This document shows, piece after piece, positions 19,970 through 31,065 of a DNA stretch of 64,000 nucleotides. The DNA lies in the NCBI GenBank assembly GCA_934045075.1, contig OW203724.1, forward strand, positions 5,319,473-5,383,472, given 5' to 3'. Under the pieces are notes generated by a model that ran no database searches, was not told the DNA's origin, and saw only the letters and a list, made by a program, of their open reading frames with translations. The DNA comes from Yponomeuta sedellus. Lineage: Eukaryota > Arthropoda > Insecta > Lepidoptera > Yponomeutidae. The stretch's first letter is position 1. Every line of letters begins with the position of its first letter. A program made the translations under genes and the position numbers.

Positions 19970-19982
19970 GTCGCATGGCAAC
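19970..19982 (-). promoter_or_regulatory. Candidate RFX X-box upstream of PACRG
   Basis: Read on the minus strand the site is GTTGCCATGCGAC. It has a perfect left half (GTTGCC) and one mismatch in the right half relative to RYYNYY-N1-RRNRAC. It lies about 190 bp upstream of the PACRG ATG, in the window where X-boxes of ciliary genes usually sit. RFX factors drive many axonemal genes, so the site fits the gene. It is a single motif and could be chance. Confidence 0.5.
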
Positions 19983-20740
19983 GTGATATCGATTGGTCGC
20001 GCCCAGCGCCCCCTGTGCGAGGTTGCGCTAAAGCGGCGTTCACGTAATTACAAATCGCCGCGTATATCGTGAGGGCAGGTTTATTACACATTTTACTTTG
20101 ATAGATTGACGTCTTACTAAGATATTTAATTAATGAGAGCGTGCCTCCGAGGATGCCTAATTAGGTGTATAATAAGAAGCTTTACTTTGATAAAACTTCA
20201 ATGAGGAATATTATCTTTATGGTCCTGATCGGCAATGTACTAGAAATCAGATCAGGTTTTTCAGTCTTTACGTAAAAACATATAGTCTATGTTTATGACA
20301 TTTTTACTAGACTGGCAGGAGGTGGCCATGAATAAGAAGCAGCGGAAAGCGAAAGGAGAGGCCTTTGCCAAGCAGTGGGATACAAATAAGTATAATATAT
20401 AAAGAAAACTAAATGTAAATAGAATGGAACAAACTCACGTAAATCAATCTGACGCGGAAAGAACTACCTTTATTTTACTTAACACGTGTAGACAGATGTA
20501 GAAGACCCTTTTGCTTTCAGATCTAGATTTCTTAAAGGAGTAACAATCCTGTAACTCCTCTGAGTCTAGAACAAAAAGTAAAAATATCGAGAACTTCAAG
20601 GAACAGTAAGATTAAATAATTGTAATTTCATGTTAAAAATGTAGCCGATAGGAGAGCAGACTTTGTGCTAGCACGATTTACTGTTATAAATTGTATGAAG
20701 TTGTCTGGTATCAATGTACATTTGGCACGATGCCTATAAC
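19983..20740. other. PACRG upstream region and intergenic sequence
   Basis: Beyond the X-box/CCAAT patch there is a GC-richer stretch to about 20080, then AT-rich DNA with a short LINE-like tail (GGCCTTTGCCAAGCAGTGGG, near 20361). No divergent gene start was recognised. Confidence 0.4.
19991..19996 (-). promoter_or_regulatory. Inverted CCAAT box in PACRG upstream region
   Basis: GATTGG on the plus strand reads CCAATC toward PACRG, 9 bp upstream of the X-box. No TATA box is evident between this point and the start codon. Weak alone; the spacing next to the X-box is the only support. Confidence 0.3.
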
Positions 20741-21120
20741 AATAAAGTGATCCACCGATATCAAGCGTAATCACCACGCGCCGGCCGCTGCTATACGCTC
20801 CCGTTAAACTGACTCGCCGAGCTCTAAATGGTTATTTTATTGACGTGTATATTCGGCTTTATGGCAGCAGAGATTTTCCGCCAAATTGAATGTCGGTCGG
20901 CCCGCGACAGAGGCGCGTTCGATATTTAAAATTTAATATTGCATCAGCTGCGGCGAGCATTATGAAAATTTTATAACACTGTCAGTCGTGCGCAGAAAGT
21001 TTCAAATGGCGGGAAATCTCGTTTGATTGCCCCCACCTCTGCGTGGAGCGTGAATACGCTTGTTTGAATGCAGATTATAACGACTCATAACACGGCGCGT
21101 TAGCTGAAGGTACGCTATCA
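20741..21120. other. Single-copy, GC-balanced non-coding island
   Basis: Not matched elsewhere in the window and without a long open frame. Looks unlike the surrounding repeats, with CG dinucleotides and short palindromes. May be regulatory or conserved non-coding sequence, but nothing here proves it. Confidence 0.3.
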
Positions 21121-21523
21121 AATTATTGAAATTTAAATTAATATTCCACTATAAGTAAAGCGTCTCCTATTAAATTTGAAAGTGTGTCGATTCGCAAAAA
21201 GCACGTGCAGCAGACGAAATCGGTAACATGGGCACATAAACATATTTCCCGTCTGAACAGCCCGCGTACACAAGTGCCATTGAATACGATCGGGCAACGA
21301 CGAGGAAATAAAAAAATCTGTTTCGAAAGGCTTTGGGATATTGCCATTCATCACGGAGGAGAAATTTATATAGGTTTCCGAAGCGGTCGCTTCCGTGGTA
21401 AAAATGTTAACGGAGGCGAGGCGTGGAGGCGAGACGTCAGCAACATTTCATTACTCGACTATGAGGGTCGGGCAGTGGGACGTTACCTGTGGAACCGTAC
21501 AGTTTGGACCTATTTTTATTGTA

Positions 21524-21901
21524 AAAACCTATTTAGAGGCTAAAAATTCCACCCATGCCAGGATTCGAACCCGCGACCTCAGGCTATTCGTGCCAGCGCT
21601 CTTTCCAACTGAGCTAATGGGCGACTCACCGGCATCGGTGAAATTTCGAACCTCTTTACAATATTCTCTGTATTACGTACAGGCAGCGACATCTGGCTGA
21701 AGTAATTTGCATCACTTGCAGCCCCGAGTACCTACTTTGCAGTTAGGTTTTACATCAGAATGATATCGCTGTACAGACATGATTATATTTTTTTAGCCAG
21801 AGGTCGCGGGTTCGAATCCCGGCATGAGTGGAATTTTTAACCTCTAAATATGTTTTTAAATTGTCCTTAGCACGGATTAGTGCGTAAACAAAATATATTA
21901 T
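21524..21901. repeat. tRNA-cored retroposon, type B, inverted composite with 14-bp TSD
   Basis: CTATTTTTATTGTA at 21510-21523 and 21902-21915 flanks the whole unit. It runs as an inverted tRNA-like copy (21530-21770) followed by a sense copy from the T-arm on (21797-21880), then the A-rich tail. The two halves went in as one piece. Confidence 0.8.
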
Positions 21902-21989
21902 CTATTTTTATTGTAGTTTCATCTTTCCCTAAGTATGGTCCCAACATTTATATATGTTAGCGAGATTTGGCAAAAGAAGCAATAAAGTG

Positions 21990-22400
21990 GGATTAATGCA
22001 GTAGAAATGAGTCCCTTGAGAAGTATTTGTAGCGTTACTTTGAATGACAGGATACGCAATTGTCTGATTAGAGAACGTTATGGACTGAAAGAGAATGTAA
22101 TGACTAGAATTGAGAAAGGAATGTTGTATTTTTTTGGACACATGCAGAGGATGAGGGAAGAAAGATTGACGAAACAAATATATATATTGCTAATCTGAGT
22201 GGAAGCGCCGGTAAGGGACGTCCTAGGCGGACATACGTCGACCGAATAGGAGATGTGTTAGTAAGGGGAAGATAAAGAGTATCCAGAACCGGCGTGGGTA
22301 CATGCAACGACTTATGAACGTTGATTAGGCGAAGGTGATCTGTCAGGATCGTGGCAAGTGGCAGTCCCTGGTCCCTGCCTACTCCTCTGGGATACAGGCG
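21990..22400 (+). pseudogene. LINE ORF2 C-terminal fragment, frameshifted
   Basis: Frames read MSPLRSICSVTLNDRIRNCL, IRERYGLKENVMTRIEKGML, YFFGHMQRMREERLTKQIY, then GKGRPRRTYVDRIGDVL and VICQDRGKWQSLVPAYSSGI. A distinct LINE family from 17601-17897. Its tail also occurs at 30400-30450 and 57860-57970. Confidence 0.75.
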
Positions 22401-22728
22401 TGAGGTTATGTTATGTTTCATCTTTCTTTCACTATATTTTTTCAGTCGTTATCAATTTGTCAATCAGCATAATGGGACTTGCTGATTGTTGCCGCGAATG
22501 CGTAATCCATAGGCTGCTACTTATGTATGCGGAATCTGGGATTCCAATAATTTTAAACGCAATGTCTGACCTCCATGGTCAAATTCGTTCTTTTTTTAAA
22601 TACTGGCCAATAATATTTTTCTCTTATATACGTAAGTGTTTTGTTTTTGTTGGGTTTCAAATGTCATATCCGTAGAGGGAGTAAAACTAAAAAAGTTCTA
22701 CTCTATCTACGGTCATATCGCTGAAAAA

Positions 22729-23795
22729 ATGAAATTCTCTTGTGAAAATATTCGTGAAAATATTTATTACGATTTTCGACGTGGTTTAACGCAACAACAG
22801 TGCGTAGATCAATTAACTTCGACTTTTGGTGGTGAAGCTCCATCAAAAACGACTGTGTATCACTGGTTTAGTGAGTTTAATCGCGGGCGCAGTAAGCTCA
22901 CGGACAAAGTTAAAGAAGGTCGCCCGAAATCGGTGGTTGTGCCACAAAATATTGAAGCTGTGCAAAAACTAATAATGCAAGACCGCCATGTTACATATCG
23001 CGAGATAGAGGCTCTTCTGGGTATATGTATGACGAGCATTCATAGGATATCACATGAACATTTGTCTGTAAAAAAAATTTGTTCGCGTTAGATCCCGCAC
23101 AACTTAACTCAGGATCAAAAAGATACTCGCGTCGAATGGTCAAGAAAACCTTAAAAATTCAACGGAGGCGACTCAAAATCTGTTTATAATATCTACACAA
23201 GTGACGAATCCTGGATCTACGCGTACGATCCCGAAACTAAACAACAATCAACAGTTTGGGTGTTTCAAAATGAGCCGAACCCTACGAAAGTGGCTCGTGC
23301 AAAAAACACTGTAAAGCAAATGGTGGCCTGCTTTTTTGGTATTAATGGCCATGTGGCTACAATACCACTGGCGAATCGCAGAACGGTTAATTCGGAGTGG
23401 TACACGACCATTTGTTTGCCGAAAGTATTTGAAGAAATACGCGAAAACAACCAGCGACGCAGAATCATACTTCACCATGACAATGCTAGCTGTCATACAT
23501 CTCAGGAAACAACTACATTTTTGGATGGTCTAAAAATAAAATTGATGGGTCATCCACCGTACAGCCCTGATTTGGCTCCCAATGATTTCTATTTATTCCC
23601 AAATGTAAATAATAAATTACATGGTTAACGACCCGTGAAGATGCCGTAGATGCGTTCAAACAGCACGTTTTGGAGATACCTCAATCAGAGTGGAAAAAGT
23701 GTTTTACAAATTGGTTTCATCGAATGCAAAAGTGCATCAATCATAGTGTAGAATACTTTGAAAAACATAGTGTAGAATACTGCGGGAAAATATTA
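22729..23795 (+). pseudogene. mariner-family (D34D) transposase, broken
   Basis: ATG at 22729 starts MKFSCENIRENIYYDFRRGL, the first helix-turn-helix domain, through GEAPSKTTVYHWFSEFNRGR and RPKSVV. A TAG at 23089-23091 interrupts CSR, most likely from TGG. A frameshift follows near 23150. Further pieces are TSDESWIYAYD, NEPNPTKVARAKNTVKQMVA, HHDNASCHTSQETTTFLDGL and HPPYSPDLAPNDFYLFP, then after a small deletion near 23625 EDAVDAFKQHVL and SEWKKCFTNWFHRMQKCI. Catalytic aspartates sit at 23203, 23479 and 23584, with 34 residues between the last two, which defines mariner D34D. At least one stop and two frame breaks make it inactive. Terminal inverted repeats were not found. Confidence 0.93.
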
Positions 23796-24135
23796 AACTT
23801 AATAAGAAAAGTTTTATACGGAGCAGGAAGTAGTATTGAACTGTGTGCTTTCAGTGAAAACCGAAGCCTACTCTGGAGCAGGAGGTATATTCTAAAAGCT
23901 TACAGACTGTACAGCAATGTAGCCGTCACGTTTTTTTTTTGGGCCACTGCTATTAAAATTTTCGAAGTATTATGGGTCCACTCTTGAAGTACCAAATGGC
24001 CACAGGGAACGGACGGCAGTAGCCTCTGGCACATTTGCCTACTGAACGTAATATTATAAACTCCGACTAAGCGCTTTGGCGCCGCTATTTGGTTTGTGTT
24101 TTAAAAGATAGCCTTGTATGTTTAAGACTTTAGTT

Positions 24136-24634
24136 ACACTATTTTTATTTTTAATGCACTAACCCGTGCTAAGGAACAAATTTAAAACCTATTTAGAGGC
24201 TAAAAATTTCACCCATGCCGGGATTCGAACCATTGGCTCAATTGGTAGAGCGCTGGTACGGATAGCCAGAGGTTGCGGGTTCGAATCCCGGCATGGGTGA
24301 AATTTTTAGCCTCTAAATAGGTTTTAAATTTGTTCCTTAGCACGGGTTAGTGCATTAAAAATAAAAATAGTGTAATCATGTGGGTACAGTGATATCGTTC
24401 CGATGTTAAACCTAACTGCAAAGTAGGTAGTCGGGGCTGTAAGTAATGCAATTTGCTTAAGTCAGATGTCGCTGCCTGTACGTAATACAGAGAATATTGT
24501 AAAGAGGTTCGAAATTTCACTGATGCCGTGAGTCGCCCATTGGCTCAATTGGTAGAGCGCTGGTACGGATAGCCAGAGGTTGCGGGTTCGAATCCCGGCA
24601 TGGGTGAAATTTTTAGCCTCTAAATAGGTTTTAA
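24136..24634. repeat. tRNA-cored retroposon, type A, inverted plus tandem composite with 12-bp TSD
   Basis: AAGACTTTAGTT at 24124-24135 and 24635-24646. Inside, 24136-24230 is the inverse of 24240-24375, followed by a second sense copy to 24634. Two complete sense tRNA-like cores are present. Strong potential to form a hairpin. Confidence 0.85.
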
Positions 24635-24680
24635 AAGACTTTAGTTTCCAAAGAAAATTACAAGATGATGCCAGGAATGC

Positions 24681-24909
24681 AATTGATGGCAATCATGAAA
24701 TCTTATCAGACTTATAGGTGGCAACTGATGTAATATATTTAATATGACTTAAAAAAAAATGGTCAGAGATGAGTTTTTTTTTTCCCGCTGCCTTTTTCTC
24801 CACTACAATACGGCCCGAAGGCAGCGGCTTACATTTTACATAGTACGTTGATATTCAGCTAACAGAATGTAAATTCTTAACGTTAAATAAATTGATTTCA
24901 TTTCATCTC
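24681..24909 (+). repeat. LINE/SINE tail, family E
   Basis: Longer copy of the 846-1018 repeat, with an upstream block GATGGCAATCATGAAATC also present at 27720 and 63890. Ends in a degenerate ATTTC run. Confidence 0.65.
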
Positions 24910-25612
24910 AATGTAAAGCTTTCAGACCATAGATGTTATACTAATCATTTAGTTTCAATAAGAATGTTCTACGATTACACTTAAAAAAGGTACTGATATT
25001 ACAGAATAGGGACCAATTAAGATTTCAGACGAAGCATGTCAGGTTCTGTCTGTGTTCATTTGACAGCCTCCTACGTTTGGCGACTGACACGCTTGACTAC
25101 CAAAACAGAGGTTGGGGATTGGATTTCTACTCAAGATTGCCGTACTTAGTTGATACAAATACATTCGGTCTGGAAGTATTTCCATTTTCATAATTTTTGC
25201 GCCTGGTGCCATAGCATCCTGGTACTATAGCATCCCTAGTTTGGACCAGAACGTCTGATTTTATTTACTTACTAGTATCTTATTTCTAAAAAATGTGTTT
25301 GTCACCCTTAACACAGAAAACTACAGGAACTGTTGGCGTTTAAACTTGTTTATTGAACTGAAACCATCAATCAATTTAATATACTAAAGCAAATTTTGAC
25401 AATCAGCCCCCAGTACAATCCAACGAGCGCCGCCATCCATCAATATCTAACGATATTTTTGTCCGTCTGCCGTGTCAATGTTGGACATGTTTGGTGGCTG
25501 CTGTACATTGCTATTAATGTATGTTCGACATTGACGTATGTGAGTTGTGAGTGACGCTCCGTGCAATCAGTGATAGTCAAGGCTTGCGGTTTGCGACATA
25601 AAACGTGAAATT

Positions 25613-25855
25613 TGACGGCCTCGGTGGCGCAGCGGTTTCGCACGCTGACTGTAAAACCGAAGGTCCCGGGTTCGAACCCGGCCAGATAGAACTAGGAAAC
25701 GAACTTTTCTAGTTTGTCTCGGGTCTTGGATGTTAGCTATGTATTTATTGTATTAAATCTATCGTCGAGTTAGCACCTATAACACAAGTCATTTAGTTGT
25801 ACTTAATATAGGGCTAACGAGATCTGTGTTATATGTCCATGAATATTTATTAAAC
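25613..25855 (+). repeat. tRNA-headed SINE, family D (single copy seen)
   Basis: Head CTCGGTGGCGCAGCGGTTTC holds the A box and GGTCCCGGGTTCGAACCCGG the B box, giving a recognisable pol III promoter. The body includes TTGTCTCGGGTCTTGGATGT and ends near ATGAATATTTATTAAA. Head and tail differ from families B and C. Confidence 0.75.
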
Positions 25856-25868
25856 GACCTACACTTAG

Positions 25869-26346
25869 TTATATTAAACGGGTCAAATCCCGATTATTTA
25901 TTAGGTAATATTAAACGGGTCAAATCCCGATTATTTATTAGGTAAAACGTAATTACCATATTTCCCGACATTTCGGCATCGTTACAGTTGCCGTGATCTC
26001 GGGTAGACTGAAGTGGCGAGTACAGTCAATTATTGTGGGTAGTCACTATTCATTTTTCGCAACTGGCCGACACACAACACTCAATACGTCAACGGACCGG
26101 TTTGGTGATAGGCGCGTGACTTGTAATTACTTGGCACTGGATTCCACGTACTTGAAAGCTTGAAACCATCCTCTCTGTTGAAATTCTTGTGTTTTTTAAT
26201 TTCAATAATGCTTCCCGAACGATTCTTCGGTAATACTGTCGATCGGTTGAGAGAACTTTCGGTCGATGTAGCTCGATCCAGTGTTTCGTTCCGGATAAAT
26301 GCTCAATTTAATATGTAACTATGTATGAGTATAGCGAATCATTAAG
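25869..26346 (+). repeat. MITE family H, long form
   Basis: A 41-bp-period duplication of ATATTAAACGGGTCAAATCC at the left, the CCCGACATTTCGGCATCGTT core, a private middle (26030-26300) and the family end ATAGCGAATCATTAAGACC. This copy may be the parental form of the shorter copies at 49024 and 62254. Confidence 0.55.
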
Positions 26347-26800
26347 ACCTACACGTACCTACTTATTTACCGAGTGTTCTGCGAGCCTTGTCCGCTAGTA
26401 TGTTCGTGAGGGTATTAGAAGCGTTTGTTAAAGCAGAGAATTAATAACGAGTGTCCGACGGTTGACTCCTAGGTATTTACAGAGATCTGTGAATCCGCTG
26501 AAATCAGATTTACGAGGGTTGCTAAGTACCCCCGCCGGTCGCACGTCCCTACCATAAAACCAGTTTAAGGTTCCCGAAGTGGCGGCGGGGAATAAAATGC
26601 GTCGGACGCTAAACTATACTCGTACAGACAGACGTGGGTGCTGTTGTTGGCTCTAGTGTTTGCTGCGAACGTTTGTTTGGGTTTTAGATTGATTGCTTTT
26701 ATCTTTGTCTTTTATTTATTTGCCAAAAAACTTATGGGTAACATTACAGGGTATCCCTATTGCGTTAACAAGTTATAGTTAGTATTGCAACTATAACTTG
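26347..26800. other. Single-copy sequence, GC-balanced
   Basis: No repeat match inside the window and no long open frame. 26530-26600 (GGCGGCGGGGAATAAAATGC) is the GC-richest part. Could be an untranslated exon or a regulatory element; unsupported beyond composition. Confidence 0.25.
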
Positions 26801-26802
26801 AC

Positions 26803-27515
26803 AATCCGCTATTTGACACGTATCAAATTTGACGCGATAAATGAACATAATCCTATAGTATTTAACGTAAGAAACCAAAATATATTGATTTTGCTAAGTT
26901 AGTATGTAGGATGGCTGTAAAATTTTCAAAGTAAAAAAATTTTTCCTCGTTTAATTCGTAACGGCGAAAACGCTATCCGCCATCTTGAAAGCATATAAAG
27001 TATGTAAACAAACATCTTTCATCCAGAGCCAGTGGGCAGTGTTTATTATAGGACTTACATCAAAGTGATCTTCACATAAATACACCCGAGTTTCAATTGA
27101 TAAAGAGTCGGGGTCTCTTTTGGCAAGTTTGAGCCAAGTTTTTCGAATGTTAATTTCACTGGGTACACGAATCCACAAGTTCCCGGGGGTCTTTATTGAC
27201 GTGTTTTTTCATTCTCGAACAATGCAATAATGATATTGGTATATTTTGGATGTAAATAAGATGAAATCATGGTTTCGTTGTTGTTATAGAGCACTTACAG
27301 AAAATTTAATGTCAAATTTTGTTTACAATTTTTTGGACTTCAAACCATAGATAAAAATGGCTGACCACGTTTTTGGCTGTTTAGCAAAATAAAGTTTTAA
27401 AATATATTTTTATGTTGCTTTTAGGTCCTCAAAAAATACACTAAAATATTGTTTGGTCTAATGGAAGAGTTATTTACCGTTTAAGACTTACTTGCAAAGA
27501 GAGTCAAATAGCGGA
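26803..27515 (-). mobile_element. THAP-fragment TIR element, copy 2
   Basis: Ends AATCCGCTATTTGAC and GTCAAATAGCGGA are inverted repeats. The minus strand encodes most of a THAP domain: [30 protein letters not shown] and [20 protein letters not shown]. The C2CH zinc module needs C-x2-4-C near the start and C-x2-H near the end (CEDH). The second Cys position is a TGA. No transposase core follows, so the element is non-autonomous. Confidence 0.8.
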
Positions 27516-27710
27516 AAACAAGGGCGTTGGTACATTATCCCATGTACCTGGGTCCGTCGCATCCAAGTCCACTGTTCTACCAACTGGGCATTCATTTATT
27601 TCAAATATAATATGCTCGTGAACGAGTGCTGTTTGTGTCTGGCCGCAGCAGTTATGTTTTCCCTACTATTGTAAGACATTTAACTAATGCTTTGGCATTT
27701 AAAGTTATTG

Positions 27711-27905
27711 ATGGCAATCATGAAATCTATTCATACGTATAGGTGGCAACTGATGTATTTGGTTTAAGATGACTTGAGGTCAGAGTGTAGTTATTTTTTC
27801 CCGCTGCCTTTTTTCTACTACAATACGGCCCGAAGGCAGCGCCTTACATTTTACATTGACTTTCAGCAAACCGAATGTAAATTCTTTACGTTGAAATAAT
27901 AAATT
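27711..27905 (+). repeat. LINE/SINE tail, family E
   Basis: Same blocks as 846-1018 (CCCGCTGCCTTTTTTCTACT, CGGCCCGAAGGCAGCGCCTT). The tRNA-cored element at 27909 landed at its 3' end. Confidence 0.65.
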
Positions 27906-27908
27906 TTA

Positions 27909-28164
27909 AAAACCTATTTAGAGGCTAAAAATTTCACCCATGCCGGGATTCGAACCCGCAACCTCTGGCTATCCGTACCAGCGCTCTACCAATTGAGCCA
28001 ATGGGCGGGAATTTCACTCACGGCATCAGTGAAATTTCGAACCTCTTTACAATATACAGAGGTTGCGGGTTCGAATCCCGGCATGGGTGAAATTTTTAGC
28101 CTCTAAATAGGTTTTTAAATTTGTTCCTTAGCACGGGTTAGTGCATTAAAAATAAAAATAGTGT
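27909..28164. repeat. tRNA-cored retroposon, type A, inverted composite with 14-bp TSD
   Basis: AATAATAAATTTTA at 27895-27908 and 28165-28178. An inverted tRNA-like copy (27909-28060) meets a sense T-arm plus tail (28061-28164). The unit ends ATTAAAAATAAAAATAGTGT. Confidence 0.85.
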
Positions 28165-28403
28165 AATAATAAATTTTAGTTGATTTCACTGTCATTGCGC
28201 GCCACTTATGGCAACAATGGCAGAAATGTTATAAACGACATTGCTCTACCCACAGGGCTTACGGCGCTCAAGTAATAGAATTAATTATTGATATTAGGTA
28301 GGTCTATATTATGATATAAGGTTGATTGGAACTGAAGAGCCCTCAGGACCTCGTACATTTTAAATAAGGGGAGCAAGGTTGTCAATTTGGCATTATTTGA
28401 TAT

Positions 28404-28632
28404 TTTAAAAACCTATTTAGAGGCTAAAAAATCTACCCATGGCGGGATTCGAACCCGCGACCTCTGGCTATCGGTGCCAGCGCTCTTCCAACTGAGCTAA
28501 TGGGCGATTCACCTGTATCAGTGAAATTTCGAACCTCTTTACAATACTCTCTGTGTTACGTACAGGTTTAAAATTGGTAGGTTTTTAAAATTGTCCTTAG
28601 CACAGATTAGTGCATTAAAAAAAATATAATTT
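28404..28632. repeat. tRNA-cored retroposon, type B, inverted composite
   Basis: TTTGATAT at 28396-28403 and 28633-28640. An inverted tRNA-like copy is followed by a sense tail (GGTTTTTAAAATTGTCCTTA). Same plan as 27909-28164 with a different junction. Confidence 0.75.
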
Positions 28633-28640
28633 TTTGATAT

Positions 28641-29686
28641 GTTTTGTTCAGGAGCAACTTTTCGATGGCTTTTTTTTTTGAAGTCACAATACTTTTTAGG
28701 GCAAAGCGTATTTGAATTCGCAATCACATCTTAATTGTATCATGACTGGTCAAGGCCTCGTTTAAAACTAATAAAGTTGCAAATAAATACTAATTGTCAT
28801 TGATTTCCACAAAAAATATTTAAATTGAATTAAAAGGGATATTTACAAAAACCAAGGTTGAATTAGAAAAAAAACCAAGTAACTTTAATTTTGATGATTT
28901 ATCTTTTTTTCAATTTGCGCTGGCACTTCCGCCGGCCTGTTTTAATGTCCAGAAGGTCCACATTGAGGTCACTGAATTTCAAACTCATTAAATAATTCCA
29001 AAGTTTTGCATAAAACAATTATAAACGTCTAATATGTTTTCCAGTGTATAAATGCCATTTGTCCCACATATTCACATTTAGACTAGAATAGAATATATTT
29101 ATTTGTCTTCAAGCGAAATAAGACATAACGATCACTTATACTAGAGGCATTAATGACAATTTAAAGAGACTTATTTAACAGTATATAAATTACAAATGAA
29201 GACAAAAAGGTCTGTGCCTCGGCGTGTAGCTAATGTACACCAATATGCAACTAGTTGCCGATTTGCAGGCAAGGCCTTTTCAACGTCTACATCACGAATT
29301 TTAGGTGGTTTGAAAGCCTTCGAAATATGCCTTTCAAATATCGTGGCTACTCAACCTGCGACAATGGTTTCAACAGAGTACCAAGGAACTAATTCTCACT
29401 TCATTAGCCAATAAGTCGTATACGACTTATAAGGCTTATGACTTGAATACTACATAAAAAGTCGAGTTAGAGCCAAAATCTGTATTCTAAACGCCATGCT
29501 AGATTGAAATCGAATGAGAAAATAAATGTCTAATGACTGTGTCGAGTTATCTTATTTTTATGCGATTAATGATAATCCTTCGAATATTTTACGCTTTCAA
29601 TTCGAATAGGCGAGAATCGGCTCCTGTTCCTTGTTTGTATTGGCACCCTCGAAAAGCAAGATAGACAATTTGGTTGCCCACCTCCA
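28641..29686. other. AT-rich intergenic sequence
   Basis: No gene recognised. The 72-codon plus-strand frame at 29196-29414 has no visible domain. A CTTATAAG-type symmetrical patch lies near 29410-29445. Confidence 0.35.
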
Positions 29687-29698
29687 ATAGGAGACGGC

Positions 29699-30039
29699 TC
29701 GAAGCGCTCGTGGCCTAGTTGAACTGAGCGGTTGGAATCAATCACTTGAGTTAAACAACAACAGGCGCGGTCAGGTATAGGATGGGTGACCGTCCCGTGA
29801 CTACCGCTAGTGGCATTTTTCCGAGCGCTTCCGTGCTTCGCAAGGCACGTTAAGCCGTTGATGCCGGTTGTCATTTAATGGAGTCGTTAAGCCATGTCAG
29901 AGGCCTTATGGGCGGCTTGATAACTTCTGACAGTAAGGCTCGCCACTGTCTTACAATCCTCCACCAACCCGGACTTGGCCCCCGTGGTGGAGTATGCCCC
30001 AGCAGTGGGGGCATACAAGGGTTGATATCGAATCGATCG
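29699..30039 (+). repeat. 5S-derived SINE with 12-bp TSD
   Basis: ATAGGAGACGGC at 29687-29698 and 30040-30051. Head GCGCTCGTGGCCTAGTTGAA, then a 5S-like internal promoter: GTTAAACAACAACAGGCGCG (box A/IE-like) and GGATGGGTGACCGTCCCG (box C-like). The tail ends GGGTTGATATCG. Some of the tail is deleted. Confidence 0.9.
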
Positions 30040-30806
30040 ATAGGAGACGGCACATTAAAGAAGGAGAAGGATGCCTAAGTAAAATAAACGTGCCTTAAAA
30101 ATATCTATCGAAAACGTTAGCTTTTTTTTTAAATGCACTACCCGCAATTGTTTTGTATTTGTTGTTTTTCCAGTGTACAATAAAGAATATTTTTATTTTC
30201 TTATCTTACCCAACTGCTTTGTCGATATAAACTCGAAGAGAACCATCAGTAGTCAGCCAGAGCAATGCAAATGTGCCGCGGGTCCACGGCCGATTGTTCT
30301 AATAGACGGAGATGCTGTACTAATTATTGTTCACGACGTTCTTGGAACAAGACTTTTTTAACTCATTTTCTTTAATATTATTTGTATACCTACTCAAAAG
30401 TGGCAGGTGGCAGTCCCTGGTATCTGCCTATCCCCCTGGGATACAGGCGTGAGCTTATGTATATATGTATGTACTCAAAAGAAGCGATCTAAATAGATGG
30501 TATTTTAATAACTAATTACGTAACCATGGCTTTGAACTCATTTAATATTTAGAGCGTACAGACATAAGGCCAGTTTTTGAATTGAGAATTTCGCTAAGTA
30601 ACTACGTAACTGTAGTGCTGTCTCTTCGAATTTCTCAGCAAAGAGTGTGACAGAACGTTACTTGAGTATTTACTTAGTGAAATTCGTAACTAAGAAACCG
30701 GCCCATAATTTGTGAAGTTATAGTAGCAGTTCCAGCCACTAACTTTTAAGGAATACATCGTAAGAAGACCTGAGCATGAAATAAGATAAGAATATTCCTT
30801 ATTGTA

Positions 30807-31065
30807 CGGCGTCAGGCTATACCAGTCCACTGCTGGACACAGCCCTCCCCCAAAGAGCGCCACGTTGCGCTATCATAGGGGGTAATACCCATAATCCCCA
30901 GGCTGGGCATGCGGGTTGGGGATCGCAGTTCGGTGGAATAGTACTGCAGGGGGCGCTGCTGCCCACCCCGCGGTTTGTGTGCCTTAGTCGCCTTTTACGA
31001 CACCCGCGGGAAGAATTGGGTTGGTGCTATTCTCTAGGCCGACACCACACAGCAGCTTTATTGTA
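30807..31065 (-). repeat. LINE 3' tail, family F (long)
   Basis: Reverse copy of 61093-61345, holding the GGGTGTCGTAAAAGGCGACT, TTGGGGATCGCAGTT and CCACTGCTGGACACAGCCCT blocks in matching order. No target duplication found. Confidence 0.65.

Noticed and set aside
21133..21543. Overlapping frames on both strands
   Set aside because: The plus-strand frame opens with GTG and runs into a tRNA-cored element. No family recognised on either strand.
22636..22728. Longer N-terminus for the mariner transposase
   Set aside because: The frame is open further upstream, but mariner proteins start close to the helix-turn-helix, and the ATG at 22729 fits that.
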